Shown here: positions 48,776 through 57,089 of the stretch, one piece after another | Position numbering within the stretch: the stretch's first letter is position 1 | How the letters are laid out: every line of letters starts with the position of its first letter | Source of the DNA: Porphyromonas macacae DSM 20710 = JCM 13914 | GTDB taxonomy: Bacteria; Bacteroidota; Bacteroidia; Bacteroidales; Porphyromonadaceae | Reading direction: 5' to 3' | DNA: 64,000 nucleotides | Assembly (NCBI RefSeq): GCF_000379945.1 | Contig: NZ_KB904147.1 | Coordinates: 1 to 64,000 of the forward strand | Program-made: the position numbers and the translations under genes | Notes under the pieces: model-generated | Seen by the model: only the letters and a program-made list of their open reading frames with translations | Databases searched by the model: none | What the model was told of the DNA's origin: nothing

Positions 48776-48810
48776 GGGGTTGCGTCAAAAATGAATTTTG
48801 ACACAGCCCC
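48776..48810 (+). mobile_element. Solitary IS-end-like palindrome upstream of the cas operon
   Basis: GGGGTTGCGTCAAAA (48776-48790) faces TTTTGACACAGCCCC (48796-48810). The second arm is identical over 15 bases to the terminus at 268-282 of the IS at the window start, which also has an opposing arm of GGAGCTGCGCCAAAA. No transposase sequence is attached, so it looks like a remnant or a non-autonomous relic. Confidence 0.65.
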
Positions 48811-48992
48811 CAGACATTCAGAATAAATACTGAATTAAAGCATATTTCAATTCAAGAGAGCTTATCATAATGCCTCTCTAAAAATCAAAGTTAGTGATCA
48901 TTGGCTAAAAACCTAACAGATTTTAAACTATGAAAATAAAAATGCTAATCAATGTTAATTACTAATTAAGCATGAAGTTGAAAATTTATTTT

Positions 48993-49000
48993 TATATTTG
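48993..49000 (+). promoter_or_regulatory. -7 box (TATATTTG) of the cas operon
   Basis: An exact TAnnTTTG match 34 bp before the cas3 ATG at 49034. It argues against an in-frame start at 48998. Confidence 0.55.
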
Positions 49001-49033
49001 CATCAAAATAGACAGAATAACATTTTTCTCTTA

Positions 49034-51394
49034 ATGAATAACACTAATACACAAAAATATCTGGCACACATCGGTAAAGATTTAAGCCAACAGACAATGC
49101 TTGAGCATGAAAACGGAGTTTCCGATTTGGCAAAAAACTTTGCCTCCTCTGCTCTTGGCAAAGAATGGGGCGACTTTGCAGGTATTCTTGGCAAATGGCA
49201 CGACCTTGGCAAATACCAGAAAGAGTGGCAAAAATACCTTAAAAGAGCTGCCGGTATAGAAACGGGTACACCTGTATCTGTTCGACATAGTGCCACCGGG
49301 GCCCTACATGCTCAAGAAGTGCTACCCAAAAAACTTGGCAAAGTAGCTTGCTACTGTATTGCCTCACATCATAGAGGCCTCTATGACTACAAAACTCTTA
49401 ACGATCGGCTCAAAACATGCAGAGAAATGCAATCTTACAGAGAGATCAAATCAATACTCCATAACATACCTTCTCTACCCGATGATATACAACAAGAATT
49501 AGAGAAAATATTAAACAATAAAAAAGGATACAAAGACTTACAGCTGACTATCCGTATGCTTTTCTCGTGCCTTGTAGATGCCGATTCATTAGATACAGAA
49601 TTATTTATGAATCGGGAAAAAGGTATGAAAAGACAAAACCTTCGGCAAGAAAAATCACAAGAACTTTGGGCTAAATTCAAAATCATGCTTCAAAAGAAAA
49701 CAGATTCTTTTGTGGCAGACACAGAAATCAATAAAGCTCGTGCCGGCTTCCTGTCTCAGTGTAGAATACACGGGAAAACTTGTTCGAAAGGCATCTACTC
49801 TTTACACCTGCCTACCGGAGGAGGTAAAACGCTTTCATCTATAGCTTGGGCACTTGAAACAGCAGAAAGACATCAACTGGAACGTATTTTTATAGTTCTC
49901 CCTTATACCAGCATTATTACTCAAACAAGTCAAATTTTAAGAGATATTTTCGGCCCGGAATATATTTTAGAGCATCACTCCGATGTCAATCTGGAACAAA
50001 ATTTCAATCTGTTACAAAAACAAAAGGAAGGGAAAAAGACTTTTACCGCAAAAGAAGAGGAAGAAGAGTATGATCGCCTAAAGCTATTGGCCGAAAACTG
50101 GCAAAATGTACCAATAATCATTACCACGAATGTTCAATTCTTCGAATCTCTGTTCACAAACAAACCATCAAGATCTCGTAAAATACACTCGATAGCCAAT
50201 TCCGTTTTAATTTTTGATGAATGCCAAGTTTTTCCATTACGGCATCTCGCCCCCATGCTTTGCTCTATTGAGAGTCTTTATCGCAGATTCGGCACTCAAA
50301 CTCTTTTATGTACCGCCACGCAGCCGGTATTTAACGAAAAGTTTACATTCATGAGTAGAAAACAAACATTCCATACTATCGAAGCAACTCCGATTACCGA
50401 TGTAGTTCCATATGATAAAAAGTTCTTTAGTCTTTTCAACCAAGTAGAATATCACTTGGATGAAGGTGAATACACATGTGAAGAATTAGCCAATCGGCTG
50501 ACTGTACATGAATCTGTTCTCTGTATTGTAAATACACGCAAGGATGCATATAATATCTATCAAACACTCAAAAAGAAAGAGCAACAAGAAAATTGCGAAC
50601 TGATCCATCTCTCACGCAAAATGTGCTCTCTGCATCTTCAAGAAAAAATTAAAACGATAATAAGCCGGATAAAAGAGGGAAAGCCAACCAAAGTAATCAG
50701 TACCCAGCTCATTGAGGCCGGGGTCGATCTTGATTTTCCAGTTGTATACCGTGCCTCTACAGGTTTGGATTCAATCATTCAAGCCGGGGGAAGATGTAAC
50801 AGAGAAGGGAAATTACCGAGTAAAGGACATGTTTATGTATTTAGCTTAATAAGCGACAGCTCACAATACTTCTCAAAAAAAATAGATCCAGTATTGAGTG
50901 CTACAGCAACCACCATAAACCAAAATGGATTCAGTATCAACAACCCGGAATCGATAAAAAACTACTATCGCTATCTCTTCCAAAAAGTAAGCAGTTTCGA
51001 TACTGCTGAAATCAAAAAAGATCTTTGGGATAACGATAAAGTAAAGATTCTTGGATTTAACTTCGAAAGTGTACAGGAAAAATTCAAACTTATCGATGAA
51101 AAGGGGGCTTTCGATATTTTTGTTCCATATTCTATTTCAGGTGCAGAAATCATAAAAAAAATAGAGCGGAACGAATGGTTATCGAGATCCGAAGTTCGAT
51201 ATCTTCAAAGGTTAAAAGTAGAAATACACGAAAAAGATTTACTCCATTTGCTCTTCAGAGGCAGTGTTTCGGCTATAAAATTCTGGGGTGAAGAAAAAGA
51301 TCCTGTTTTCATTCTTATTGATGATAAAAGCTACAGTTCAGAAACAGGAGTTGTTGATGAAAACCATTATCAGGAAAATCCTCAAATAATATAA
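49034..51394 (+). CDS. cas3: CRISPR-associated helicase/nuclease Cas3 (type I-C)
   Basis: A 786-residue effector nuclease that unwinds and degrades target DNA after Cascade binding. The HD nuclease includes His25, the His56-Asp57 pair in KWHDLGKY and SHHRGLYD. The helicase has Walker A PTGGGKT (about 260-266), motif II DECQ (395-398), TATQ, and the motif VI QAGGRCNREG. It is a fused HD-helicase, as in type I-C. The ATG at 49034 is preferred because of the -7 box. It is the first gene of the cas operon, 10 bp before cas5. Confidence 0.94.
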   Translation: MNNTNTQKYLAHIGKDLSQQTMLEHENGVSDLAKNFASSALGKEWGDFAGILGKWHDLGKYQKEWQKYLKRAAGIETGTPVSVRHSATGALHAQEVLPKKLGKVACYCIASHHRGLYDYKTLNDRLKTCREMQSYREIKSILHNIPSLPDDIQQELEKILNNKKGYKDLQLTIRMLFSCLVDADSLDTELFMNREKGMKRQNLRQEKSQELWAKFKIMLQKKTDSFVADTEINKARAGFLSQCRIHGKTCSKGIYSLHLPTGGGKTLSSIAWALETAERHQLERIFIVLPYTSIITQTSQILRDIFGPEYILEHHSDVNLEQNFNLLQKQKEGKKTFTAKEEEEEYDRLKLLAENWQNVPIIITTNVQFFESLFTNKPSRSRKIHSIANSVLIFDECQVFPLRHLAPMLCSIESLYRRFGTQTLLCTATQPVFNEKFTFMSRKQTFHTIEATPITDVVPYDKKFFSLFNQVEYHLDEGEYTCEELANRLTVHESVLCIVNTRKDAYNIYQTLKKKEQQENCELIHLSRKMCSLHLQEKIKTIISRIKEGKPTKVISTQLIEAGVDLDFPVVYRASTGLDSIIQAGGRCNREGKLPSKGHVYVFSLISDSSQYFSKKIDPVLSATATTINQNGFSINNPESIKNYYRYLFQKVSSFDTAEIKKDLWDNDKVKILGFNFESVQEKFKLIDEKGAFDIFVPYSISGAEIIKKIERNEWLSRSEVRYLQRLKVEIHEKDLLHLLFRGSVSAIKFWGEEKDPVFILIDDKSYSSETGVVDENHYQENPQII

Positions 51395-51404
51395 ATAAAA
51401 CAAT

Positions 51405-52085
51405 ATGGAATATTTTGACAAAGAGTATTGCATTAAAGTGTGGGGCAACTACGCCTGTTTCACACGACCGGAAATGAAAGTCGAACGTGTAAGTTATGAT
51501 GTAATAACACCGTCGGCTGCACGTAATATTTTTCAGGCGATTTTCTGGAAGCCCGCCTTCGACTGGGAAATTACGCGAATCGAAGTAATTAATCCTATAA
51601 AAAAAACCTCCGTGAGACGTAACGAGGTAGCCAGTGTAATGAGCCTTAAAAGTGGGCCTATCACTGTTGGGAATAATCGCACTCAGCGAACGGCATATAT
51701 TTTACAAGATGTATGTTATCGCATATTTGCCAAACTGATTTTCAAACCAATTTCCGAACGCAGTGCCAATGAGCAGAAAAAGGTTGAAAAACCCGAATGC
51801 GAAACACCAAAAAAATATCAGGAAATGTTTGAGCGCAGGGCATCCCTTGGCCAATGTTTCGCTCAACCTTACCTTGGTTGCAGAGAATTCACCTGTCACT
51901 TCGAATACGAACCCGATGCCGTATATGAGCAAGGTATCGATGATACTCGCAGTTTAGGTTTCATGCTTTATGACCTGGACTTCAAGAATAATCCAAAAGC
52001 TCCACAGCCAATGTTTTTTAATGTAGAAATGCAGCATGGAGTAATAGAAGTACCTTCACCTAAAAGCACTCTAATACTGAAATGA
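51405..52085 (+). CDS. cas5c: Cas5c (Cas5d) pre-crRNA endoribonuclease
   Basis: A 226-residue RAMP protein. In type I-C systems this protein replaces Cas6, cuts the repeat RNA and caps the 5' handle. It opens YCIKVWGNYACFTRPEMKVE, and SYDVITPSAARNIFQAIFWKP is the family block (shown here in two overlapping pieces, SYDVITPSAARN and IFQAIFWKP). The candidate catalytic Tyr, Lys and His region lies in the middle but I did not assign exact residues. The stop overlaps the cas8c start (ATGA). Confidence 0.92.
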   Translation: MEYFDKEYCIKVWGNYACFTRPEMKVERVSYDVITPSAARNIFQAIFWKPAFDWEITRIEVINPIKKTSVRRNEVASVMSLKSGPITVGNNRTQRTAYILQDVCYRIFAKLIFKPISERSANEQKKVEKPECETPKKYQEMFERRASLGQCFAQPYLGCREFTCHFEYEPDAVYEQGIDDTRSLGFMLYDLDFKNNPKAPQPMFFNVEMQHGVIEVPSPKSTLILK

Positions 52086-53932
52086 TATTACAAGCTTTAT
52101 ACAATTATTATTGGAACCTAAGTTCTTATCAGGAATCTCTTGGTGATGAAGGAAGAAGAGTTCCACCCCCCGGTATGGAATGGAAAACAGTTCCTTTCTT
52201 GATAATTATCAAATTAGATGGAACTTTTGTACGCATAGAATATACTGACAACAAAGAATTTCTTATACCGAAGGATAATGCACGTACAAGCAAAATAGAG
52301 GCACAAACGTTATGGGATCACTGCGGATATCTGCTCGGTATTCCAAAAACAGATGAAAAAAGTGACAAAGAAAATTTTACTAAACAATTCGATGCTTTTC
52401 AAAAAAAGATATATTCTCTTCCCGAATCAGATGAAATCAATGCAGTAAAACTTTTTTACAAAAAAAAGGAATATCTCAAAGCAAGAGAACATAAATACAT
52501 TCAGAATATACAAGAGTCTAAAGGTGGGCGTATCACATTCTGCATAGAGGAAAACCTCGTACAGGTCGCATCGCTACCAATAATACAGGATTTTGTTAAT
52601 CCTGTCAATAAAAGCAACGGAAAGGAAGATACAAATATGAGATGCCTGGTAACAGGGGCTCCCTCAAGACCGGTGGCGATAACTCACGAAAAGATTGCAA
52701 TAGGACGAGATAATGCCCCCTTTATAGGTATTCAAAAGGGATGCGGTTTTGACTCCTATGGAAGGATCCAAGGATTTAATGCACCAATTTCATTTGAGGC
52801 TTCGGACGCCATCGGATCTGCTTTGAAAGAATTATTGAGAAAAGGAGGAGATACAAGCATGCGTATTGGGAACACCGTTTATGTGTTCTGGAGCAGCCTG
52901 CAAGATCCGAATTTCATCAAAAATTATAGAAAACTGGCATTCTACACAGAAAAAAATCAGGATAACAATTCCGAAGAAGAAAATGATGATGATGACACAG
53001 CAAACCCGGAAAAGGATGCAGAAGAGCTCCTATATGCCATGAAAATGTATATAAGCGCTTCCGGTGCCAGTAGGAACTTCGAAGATGAAGGGCGCTTCTT
53101 TATGTTAGGTTTAATGCCGAATTCAGGACGCATAGCAGTAAAATTTTGGGCAGAAGGTTCTATCTCGGAGATAGTACAGAATGCTCTTATACATTTAGAA
53201 GATCTCAATATAATCCAATGGGATGGAAATATTGAAAATTCTGCACTTCCGAAATCTCTATACGGAATTCTCCATTCCCTAAAACCTAAAGGGAAAAAAA
53301 TAGAAAAAATGCCCGGAAGTCTTCTCGAAGGCATTATAGAAAGTATTGTGAAAAACAAACCCTACCCTGCTCTCGTACAACAAATGTGTCTTGAAAGAAA
53401 CAGAAGAGAACGCAATGTAACAGAAATGAGAGCCGCTATACTAAAAGCCTACAACAATAGAAAAAACCGTCATTTAAATAAGACTACAATTATGCAAACA
53501 GGTTTAGACAAAACTCAAACAGACGTGGGGTATCTTGCAGGACGGCTATTTGCCCTGTATGAATATACTCAACGACAAGCACTTGGTGAAGTAAATTCAT
53601 CTATCACAGATCGTTACTTCTCTCAAGCCTCTCTTACACCCACAGCAGTCTTCCCAAAACTAAGAAGACTGAATATGAAACATTTAAAAAAACTCCGGAC
53701 AAACAAAAAGGGGTTGGCCTTTAAAATGGCCAAAGAAATTGAAAGTATCCAACTACTTATCCCGTGCTCCGGTACAGGATTCCCTCAAAGATTTTCCTTA
53801 GATCAGCAAACTACATTCGGCAATGGCTACTATCACCAAAGAGTAGAGTTGTGGAATCGACCTCAAAAAGAAACCGACATTGTTGAAACAAGTACGACAA
53901 ATACGGATCTTTCTGACAATGAAAATGAATGA
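52082..53932 (+). CDS. cas8c: Cas8c (Csd1), type I-C Cascade large subunit
   Basis: A 616-residue large subunit that recognises the PAM in target DNA. It starts MILQALYNYYWNLSSYQESL and has CLVTGAPSRPVAITHEKIAI, IGIQKGCGFDSYGRIQGFNA and FWSSLQDPNF, all typical of Csd1. Residues about 300-320 are an acidic low-complexity linker (EEENDDDD). The last 145 to 170 residues probably are also made as a separate small subunit, listed below. It overlaps cas5c by 4 bp. Confidence 0.93.
   Translation: MILQALYNYYWNLSSYQESLGDEGRRVPPPGMEWKTVPFLIIIKLDGTFVRIEYTDNKEFLIPKDNARTSKIEAQTLWDHCGYLLGIPKTDEKSDKENFTKQFDAFQKKIYSLPESDEINAVKLFYKKKEYLKAREHKYIQNIQESKGGRITFCIEENLVQVASLPIIQDFVNPVNKSNGKEDTNMRCLVTGAPSRPVAITHEKIAIGRDNAPFIGIQKGCGFDSYGRIQGFNAPISFEASDAIGSALKELLRKGGDTSMRIGNTVYVFWSSLQDPNFIKNYRKLAFYTEKNQDNNSEEENDDDDTANPEKDAEELLYAMKMYISASGASRNFEDEGRFFMLGLMPNSGRIAVKFWAEGSISEIVQNALIHLEDLNIIQWDGNIENSALPKSLYGILHSLKPKGKKIEKMPGSLLEGIIESIVKNKPYPALVQQMCLERNRRERNVTEMRAAILKAYNNRKNRHLNKTTIMQTGLDKTQTDVGYLAGRLFALYEYTQRQALGEVNSSITDRYFSQASLTPTAVFPKLRRLNMKHLKKLRTNKKGLAFKMAKEIESIQLLIPCSGTGFPQRFSLDQQTTFGNGYYHQRVELWNRPQKETDIVETSTTNTDLSDNENE
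53492..53932 (+). CDS. Candidate internal Cas11c small subunit inside cas8c
   Basis: Type I-C systems studied elsewhere translate a small Cas11 subunit from an internal start near the 3' end of cas8c. Here an in-frame ATG at 53492 (residue 471 of Cas8c) is preceded by AAATAAGACTACAATT and would give 146 residues starting MQTGLDKTQTDVGYLAGRLF. A second in-frame ATG at 53426 (168 residues, MRAAILKAY) is an alternative. The region is helical in character, as expected for Cas11. This is inference from known systems; no direct evidence of initiation is visible. Confidence 0.4.
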   Translation: MQTGLDKTQTDVGYLAGRLFALYEYTQRQALGEVNSSITDRYFSQASLTPTAVFPKLRRLNMKHLKKLRTNKKGLAFKMAKEIESIQLLIPCSGTGFPQRFSLDQQTTFGNGYYHQRVELWNRPQKETDIVETSTTNTDLSDNENE

Positions 53933-53967
53933 ATAAACTTTAATACAACTTATAAATTTTAATTATT

Positions 53968-54903
53968 ATGAATAACAAAATTATTAGCAATCGTTATGAG
54001 TTCATCTTTCTTTACGATGTAATTGATGGCAATCCGAATGGAGATCCCGATGGTGGCAATACACCGAGAACGGATATAGAAACCGGACATGGACTCGTTA
54101 CAGATGTATGTCTCAAACGTAAAGTGCGTAACTACATAGAGCTTTGGGCTCAGGAACAAGAGGCCGATATACAAAACACGCATAAACTCTTCATTCGTCA
54201 AGGTTCATTGCTGAATGATACACTTAAAGAAAATGCAATAGAAGTGGAATCGCATCCCGAGGGGAAAAAACTTAAAGGAGAAGAAAAAGAAAAAGCTAAT
54301 CAAGCCTCCATGTGTCATCACTACTACGATGTACGTACTTTCGGCGCGGTAATGTCTACAGGCGAAAACTCAGCTAAAGCAGGCCAGGTGCGAGGAGCTA
54401 TACAAATGACCTTTTCTCGCAGTATCGACCCGATTTTCGAACACGAACACAGCATTACCAGAATGGCTAAAACAAATAAAAAAGAAGCAGATAAGGCAAA
54501 AGAAGGGGAAGACGGTAACGTAGCCAATCAGGCTATGGGAACGAAATACACTGTTCCCTACGGTTTGTATTGTTGTTATGGATTTGTAACTCCGGCCTTT
54601 GCTGAAAATACCGGATTCACGGAAGCTGATCTTGAACTGTTTTGGGAAGCATTGGAAAATATGTTCGAAACAGATAGATCCGCAGCCAGAGGTCTGATGT
54701 CTTCTCGTCGTCTTATTATTTTCAAACATCCAAGCAAGTTGGGCAATGCCCCCGCACATAAACTTTTTGATCTTATAAAAATTGAAAATAAAACCCCAGA
54801 AAAACCGGCAAGATCCTTCGAAGACTACACCATCACCGTTGACTGGGACAAGTTTGAAGAATACTATAAAACAAAAGGTATAGAAATTATAGAAAAACTT
54901 TAA
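53968..54903 (+). CDS. cas7c: Cas7c (Csd2), Cascade backbone subunit
   Basis: A 311-residue RAMP-fold protein that polymerises along the crRNA. The start RYEFIFLYDVIDGNPNGDPD followed by GGNTPRTDIETG is the hallmark of Csd2. FGAVMSTGEN and GQVRGAIQMTFSRSIDP are further blocks, and GLYCCYGFVTPAFAENTGF follows. A gap of 35 bp separates it from cas8c, with an A-rich leader that may set its higher translation. Confidence 0.94.
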   Translation: MNNKIISNRYEFIFLYDVIDGNPNGDPDGGNTPRTDIETGHGLVTDVCLKRKVRNYIELWAQEQEADIQNTHKLFIRQGSLLNDTLKENAIEVESHPEGKKLKGEEKEKANQASMCHHYYDVRTFGAVMSTGENSAKAGQVRGAIQMTFSRSIDPIFEHEHSITRMAKTNKKEADKAKEGEDGNVANQAMGTKYTVPYGLYCCYGFVTPAFAENTGFTEADLELFWEALENMFETDRSAARGLMSSRRLIIFKHPSKLGNAPAHKLFDLIKIENKTPEKPARSFEDYTITVDWDKFEEYYKTKGIEIIEKL

Positions 54904-54915
54904 TTTTCATAGCCT

Positions 54916-55596
54916 ATGAAGATCAGGTATACAGACGATGAACTACTGATGCTTTCAGGTTTACAACACTTTGTATTTTGTCCGAGACAATGGTCCCTAA
55001 TACATATCGAGCAGCTTTGGGATGAGAACGAACTTACTATTCTCGGACAAATATTACATCAGCGAGTTAATAAGCCCGAACAGAGTGAGCGACGAGGTAA
55101 TATAGTAACTCTTCGTTCTGTTTCTTTAGTTTCGTATGAACTTGGTCTATACGGATTGTCCGATGCAGTGGAACTACACCCTGCATCGGTATCCGATGGC
55201 CCTTCATTTACCCATCCCAAATATCCGGGTCATTGGGATATTATTCCTGTTGAGTATAAAAAAGGTCGGCCAAAGAGGCATAATGCAGATCGACTCCAGC
55301 TGTGTGCAGAAGCTGCTTGTCTGGAGGAAACATATAGCGTGCATATTCCTTTCGGTTATCTGTTTTATGGAGAGATCCGCCATCGGGAGCAAGTCATCTT
55401 CGATCAGTATCTCCGCTCCGAACTTATCGAAACAACAGAACGTATGCATGAAGTATTCGCCAATAAGGAAACCATCCCGGCTGTTTATTCGGGCAAATGC
55501 CGTTCCTGCTCTCTTATAAATCAGTGTCTCCCCAAAATGAATCAAAAAGGCTCTACCTCCTCTTATTTGAAACGTAATAAACTATTTACCCCATGA
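54916..55596 (+). CDS. cas4: Cas4 exonuclease of the adaptation module
   Basis: A 226-residue RecB-like nuclease that selects and trims PAM-bearing spacers before integration. The iron-sulfur cluster cysteines are Cys22 (FCPRQW) and Cys195, Cys198 and Cys204 (GKCRSCSLINQC). The nuclease motifs are WDIIPVEYKKGR and QLCAEAACLEE. It starts 12 bp after cas7c and its stop overlaps the cas1 start (ATGA). Confidence 0.93.
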   Translation: MKIRYTDDELLMLSGLQHFVFCPRQWSLIHIEQLWDENELTILGQILHQRVNKPEQSERRGNIVTLRSVSLVSYELGLYGLSDAVELHPASVSDGPSFTHPKYPGHWDIIPVEYKKGRPKRHNADRLQLCAEAACLEETYSVHIPFGYLFYGEIRHREQVIFDQYLRSELIETTERMHEVFANKETIPAVYSGKCRSCSLINQCLPKMNQKGSTSSYLKRNKLFTP

Positions 55597-56621
55597 GACG
55601 TCTACTCAACACTCTTTACATCCTCACCCCTGACGCCTACTTGCAAAAGGACGGTGAAAATGTAGTTGTACGAATCAACAATACAGAAGCAATGCGTATC
55701 CCTATTCATAATATTGAGAGCATTATCTCATTCTCTCGCGTGGGTGCCTCACCCGGGGTAATGCATCTATGCGTACAGAATGGGGTTAAACTAACCTTCC
55801 TTTCTCCAACAGGCAGGTATATAGGTAGTCTGGAAGGTGGTATCAAGGGAAATGTTTTACTTAGACGTACACAATATCGTATTGCCGATGATGAAGTATG
55901 TTCATCCCATATTGCCTCCATTTTTATTGCAGGGAAAATTGCTAATCACCGGGCTGTTTTAGCTCGTTACGTTCGAGATCATCAACCAAGTGAACTTGTT
56001 TATCACGAGATCAAAGATGTTATTGAAGAATTAAAATCTGAACAAAAAAAACTTTCTGCAATTACAGATCGTAAATCAGTTATGGGAGTAGAAGGACATT
56101 CGGCTAAACTGTATTTTTCCGTTTTTGCTCATCTCCTCCTCAATAATGAATTTTCTTTCAACGGGCGATATAAACGCCCTCCGAAAGATATGGTTAATGC
56201 CCTGCTCTCATTCTTCTACACCTTGTTAGCCCATGATGTACGTGCAGCCTTGGAAAGCGTCGGTTTAGATCCTTTTGTCGGTTTTCTACATGTCGATAGA
56301 CCCGGTCGGCCAAGCCTCGCTCTTGACTTAATGGAAGAATTGAGAGCCTACCTTGTAGACCGATTTGTACTGTCAGTCATCAATAAAAGACAAATATCAC
56401 CCCAAGATTTCTTACCCCAAGGAGAAAATAGTATTATACTTAAAGAAGAAACTCGCAAAACCCTCATAACACTTTGGCAAAAACGAAAAAAAGATGAGAT
56501 TACACATCCCTTCTTAGGTGAAAAAACACCTGTTGGTTTACTTCCATATATACAAGCACAATTATTAGCCCGTCATCTCAGAGGAGATCTTGATGAGTAT
56601 CCGGTTTTCTTAATCCAATAA
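55593..56621 (+). CDS. cas1: Cas1 integrase
   Basis: A 342-residue integrase that, with Cas2, inserts spacers at the leader end of the array. The metal-binding residues are Glu167 (GVEGHSAKLYF), His233 and Asp245 (LHVDRPGRPSLALDLMEE). The N-terminal beta domain begins LLNTLYILTPDAYLQKDGE. The subtype fits I-C Cas1. Overlap with cas4 and a 3-bp gap to cas2 show one transcript. Confidence 0.96.
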   Translation: MRRLLNTLYILTPDAYLQKDGENVVVRINNTEAMRIPIHNIESIISFSRVGASPGVMHLCVQNGVKLTFLSPTGRYIGSLEGGIKGNVLLRRTQYRIADDEVCSSHIASIFIAGKIANHRAVLARYVRDHQPSELVYHEIKDVIEELKSEQKKLSAITDRKSVMGVEGHSAKLYFSVFAHLLLNNEFSFNGRYKRPPKDMVNALLSFFYTLLAHDVRAALESVGLDPFVGFLHVDRPGRPSLALDLMEELRAYLVDRFVLSVINKRQISPQDFLPQGENSIILKEETRKTLITLWQKRKKDEITHPFLGEKTPVGLLPYIQAQLLARHLRGDLDEYPVFLIQ

Positions 56622-56624
56622 ATC

Positions 56625-56915
56625 ATGTATTTACTTATTACTTATGATGTCTGCACCTCAAGTCCTTCAGGAGCTAAACGCCTTCGTCAAGTTGCACGTA
56701 TCTGTCAAAACTATGGACAACGAGTTCAAAATTCTGTTTTTGAGTGCTTAGTCGATCCCACTCAATTTATCTTAATGAGGCAAGCTCTTCTTAATACTAT
56801 AGATGAAGAGCTTGATAGTTTACGGATTTATCAACTTGGCAAAAATTATCGTAATCAAATCCTTTTTTACGGTCGAGTTACTTCTTTCGAGTTAGAAGGA
56901 GAATTAATTATATAA
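56625..56915 (+). CDS. cas2: Cas2 adaptation protein
   Basis: A 96-residue ferredoxin-fold dimer subunit that forms the Cas1-Cas2 complex. It begins MYLLITYDVCTSSPSGAKRL, with Asp8 at the dimer centre, and has RVQNSVFECLVDPTQF. Length is normal. It is the last gene before the leader and array. Confidence 0.95.
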   Translation: MYLLITYDVCTSSPSGAKRLRQVARICQNYGQRVQNSVFECLVDPTQFILMRQALLNTIDEELDSLRIYQLGKNYRNQILFYGRVTSFELEGELII

Positions 56916-57089
56916 TCGCTCTGCGAACCTCAAGTACACAGTAAAAGCACACCCCTTTCGCATCTCTTCATTACCAGTAGATTAGATCGAATTTGTCAAA
57001 ATTATAGAAGTGCGTTCTTTGAAATATTTAGATATTCGCATTTTACCTCTCTATATGTCCTATAAATAATATATATTTACATACTTACA
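56916..57089 (+). promoter_or_regulatory. CRISPR leader
   Basis: An AT-rich, non-coding 174 bp between the cas2 stop and the first repeat. It would hold the array promoter and the integration signals. No exact TAnnTTTG box was found; the stretch TTTGAAATATTTAGATA near 57018 is a weak candidate. Its place beside intact repeats, with decayed repeats at the far end, supports the leader call. Confidence 0.7.

Larger units (their letters stand above)
48422..49033. other. Intergenic stretch between divergent htpG and cas3
   Basis: This 612-bp gap holds the htpG promoter region, a solitary IS-end-like palindrome (48776-48810) and the cas -7 box (48993-49000). The part from about 48630 to 48775 is richer in GC than its surroundings and may be IS or transposon debris. 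It encodes nothing recognisable. Confidence 0.55.

Noticed and set aside
48607-48801. 64-codon open frame between htpG and cas3
   Set aside because: It runs through the IS-end-like palindrome and has no protein character.
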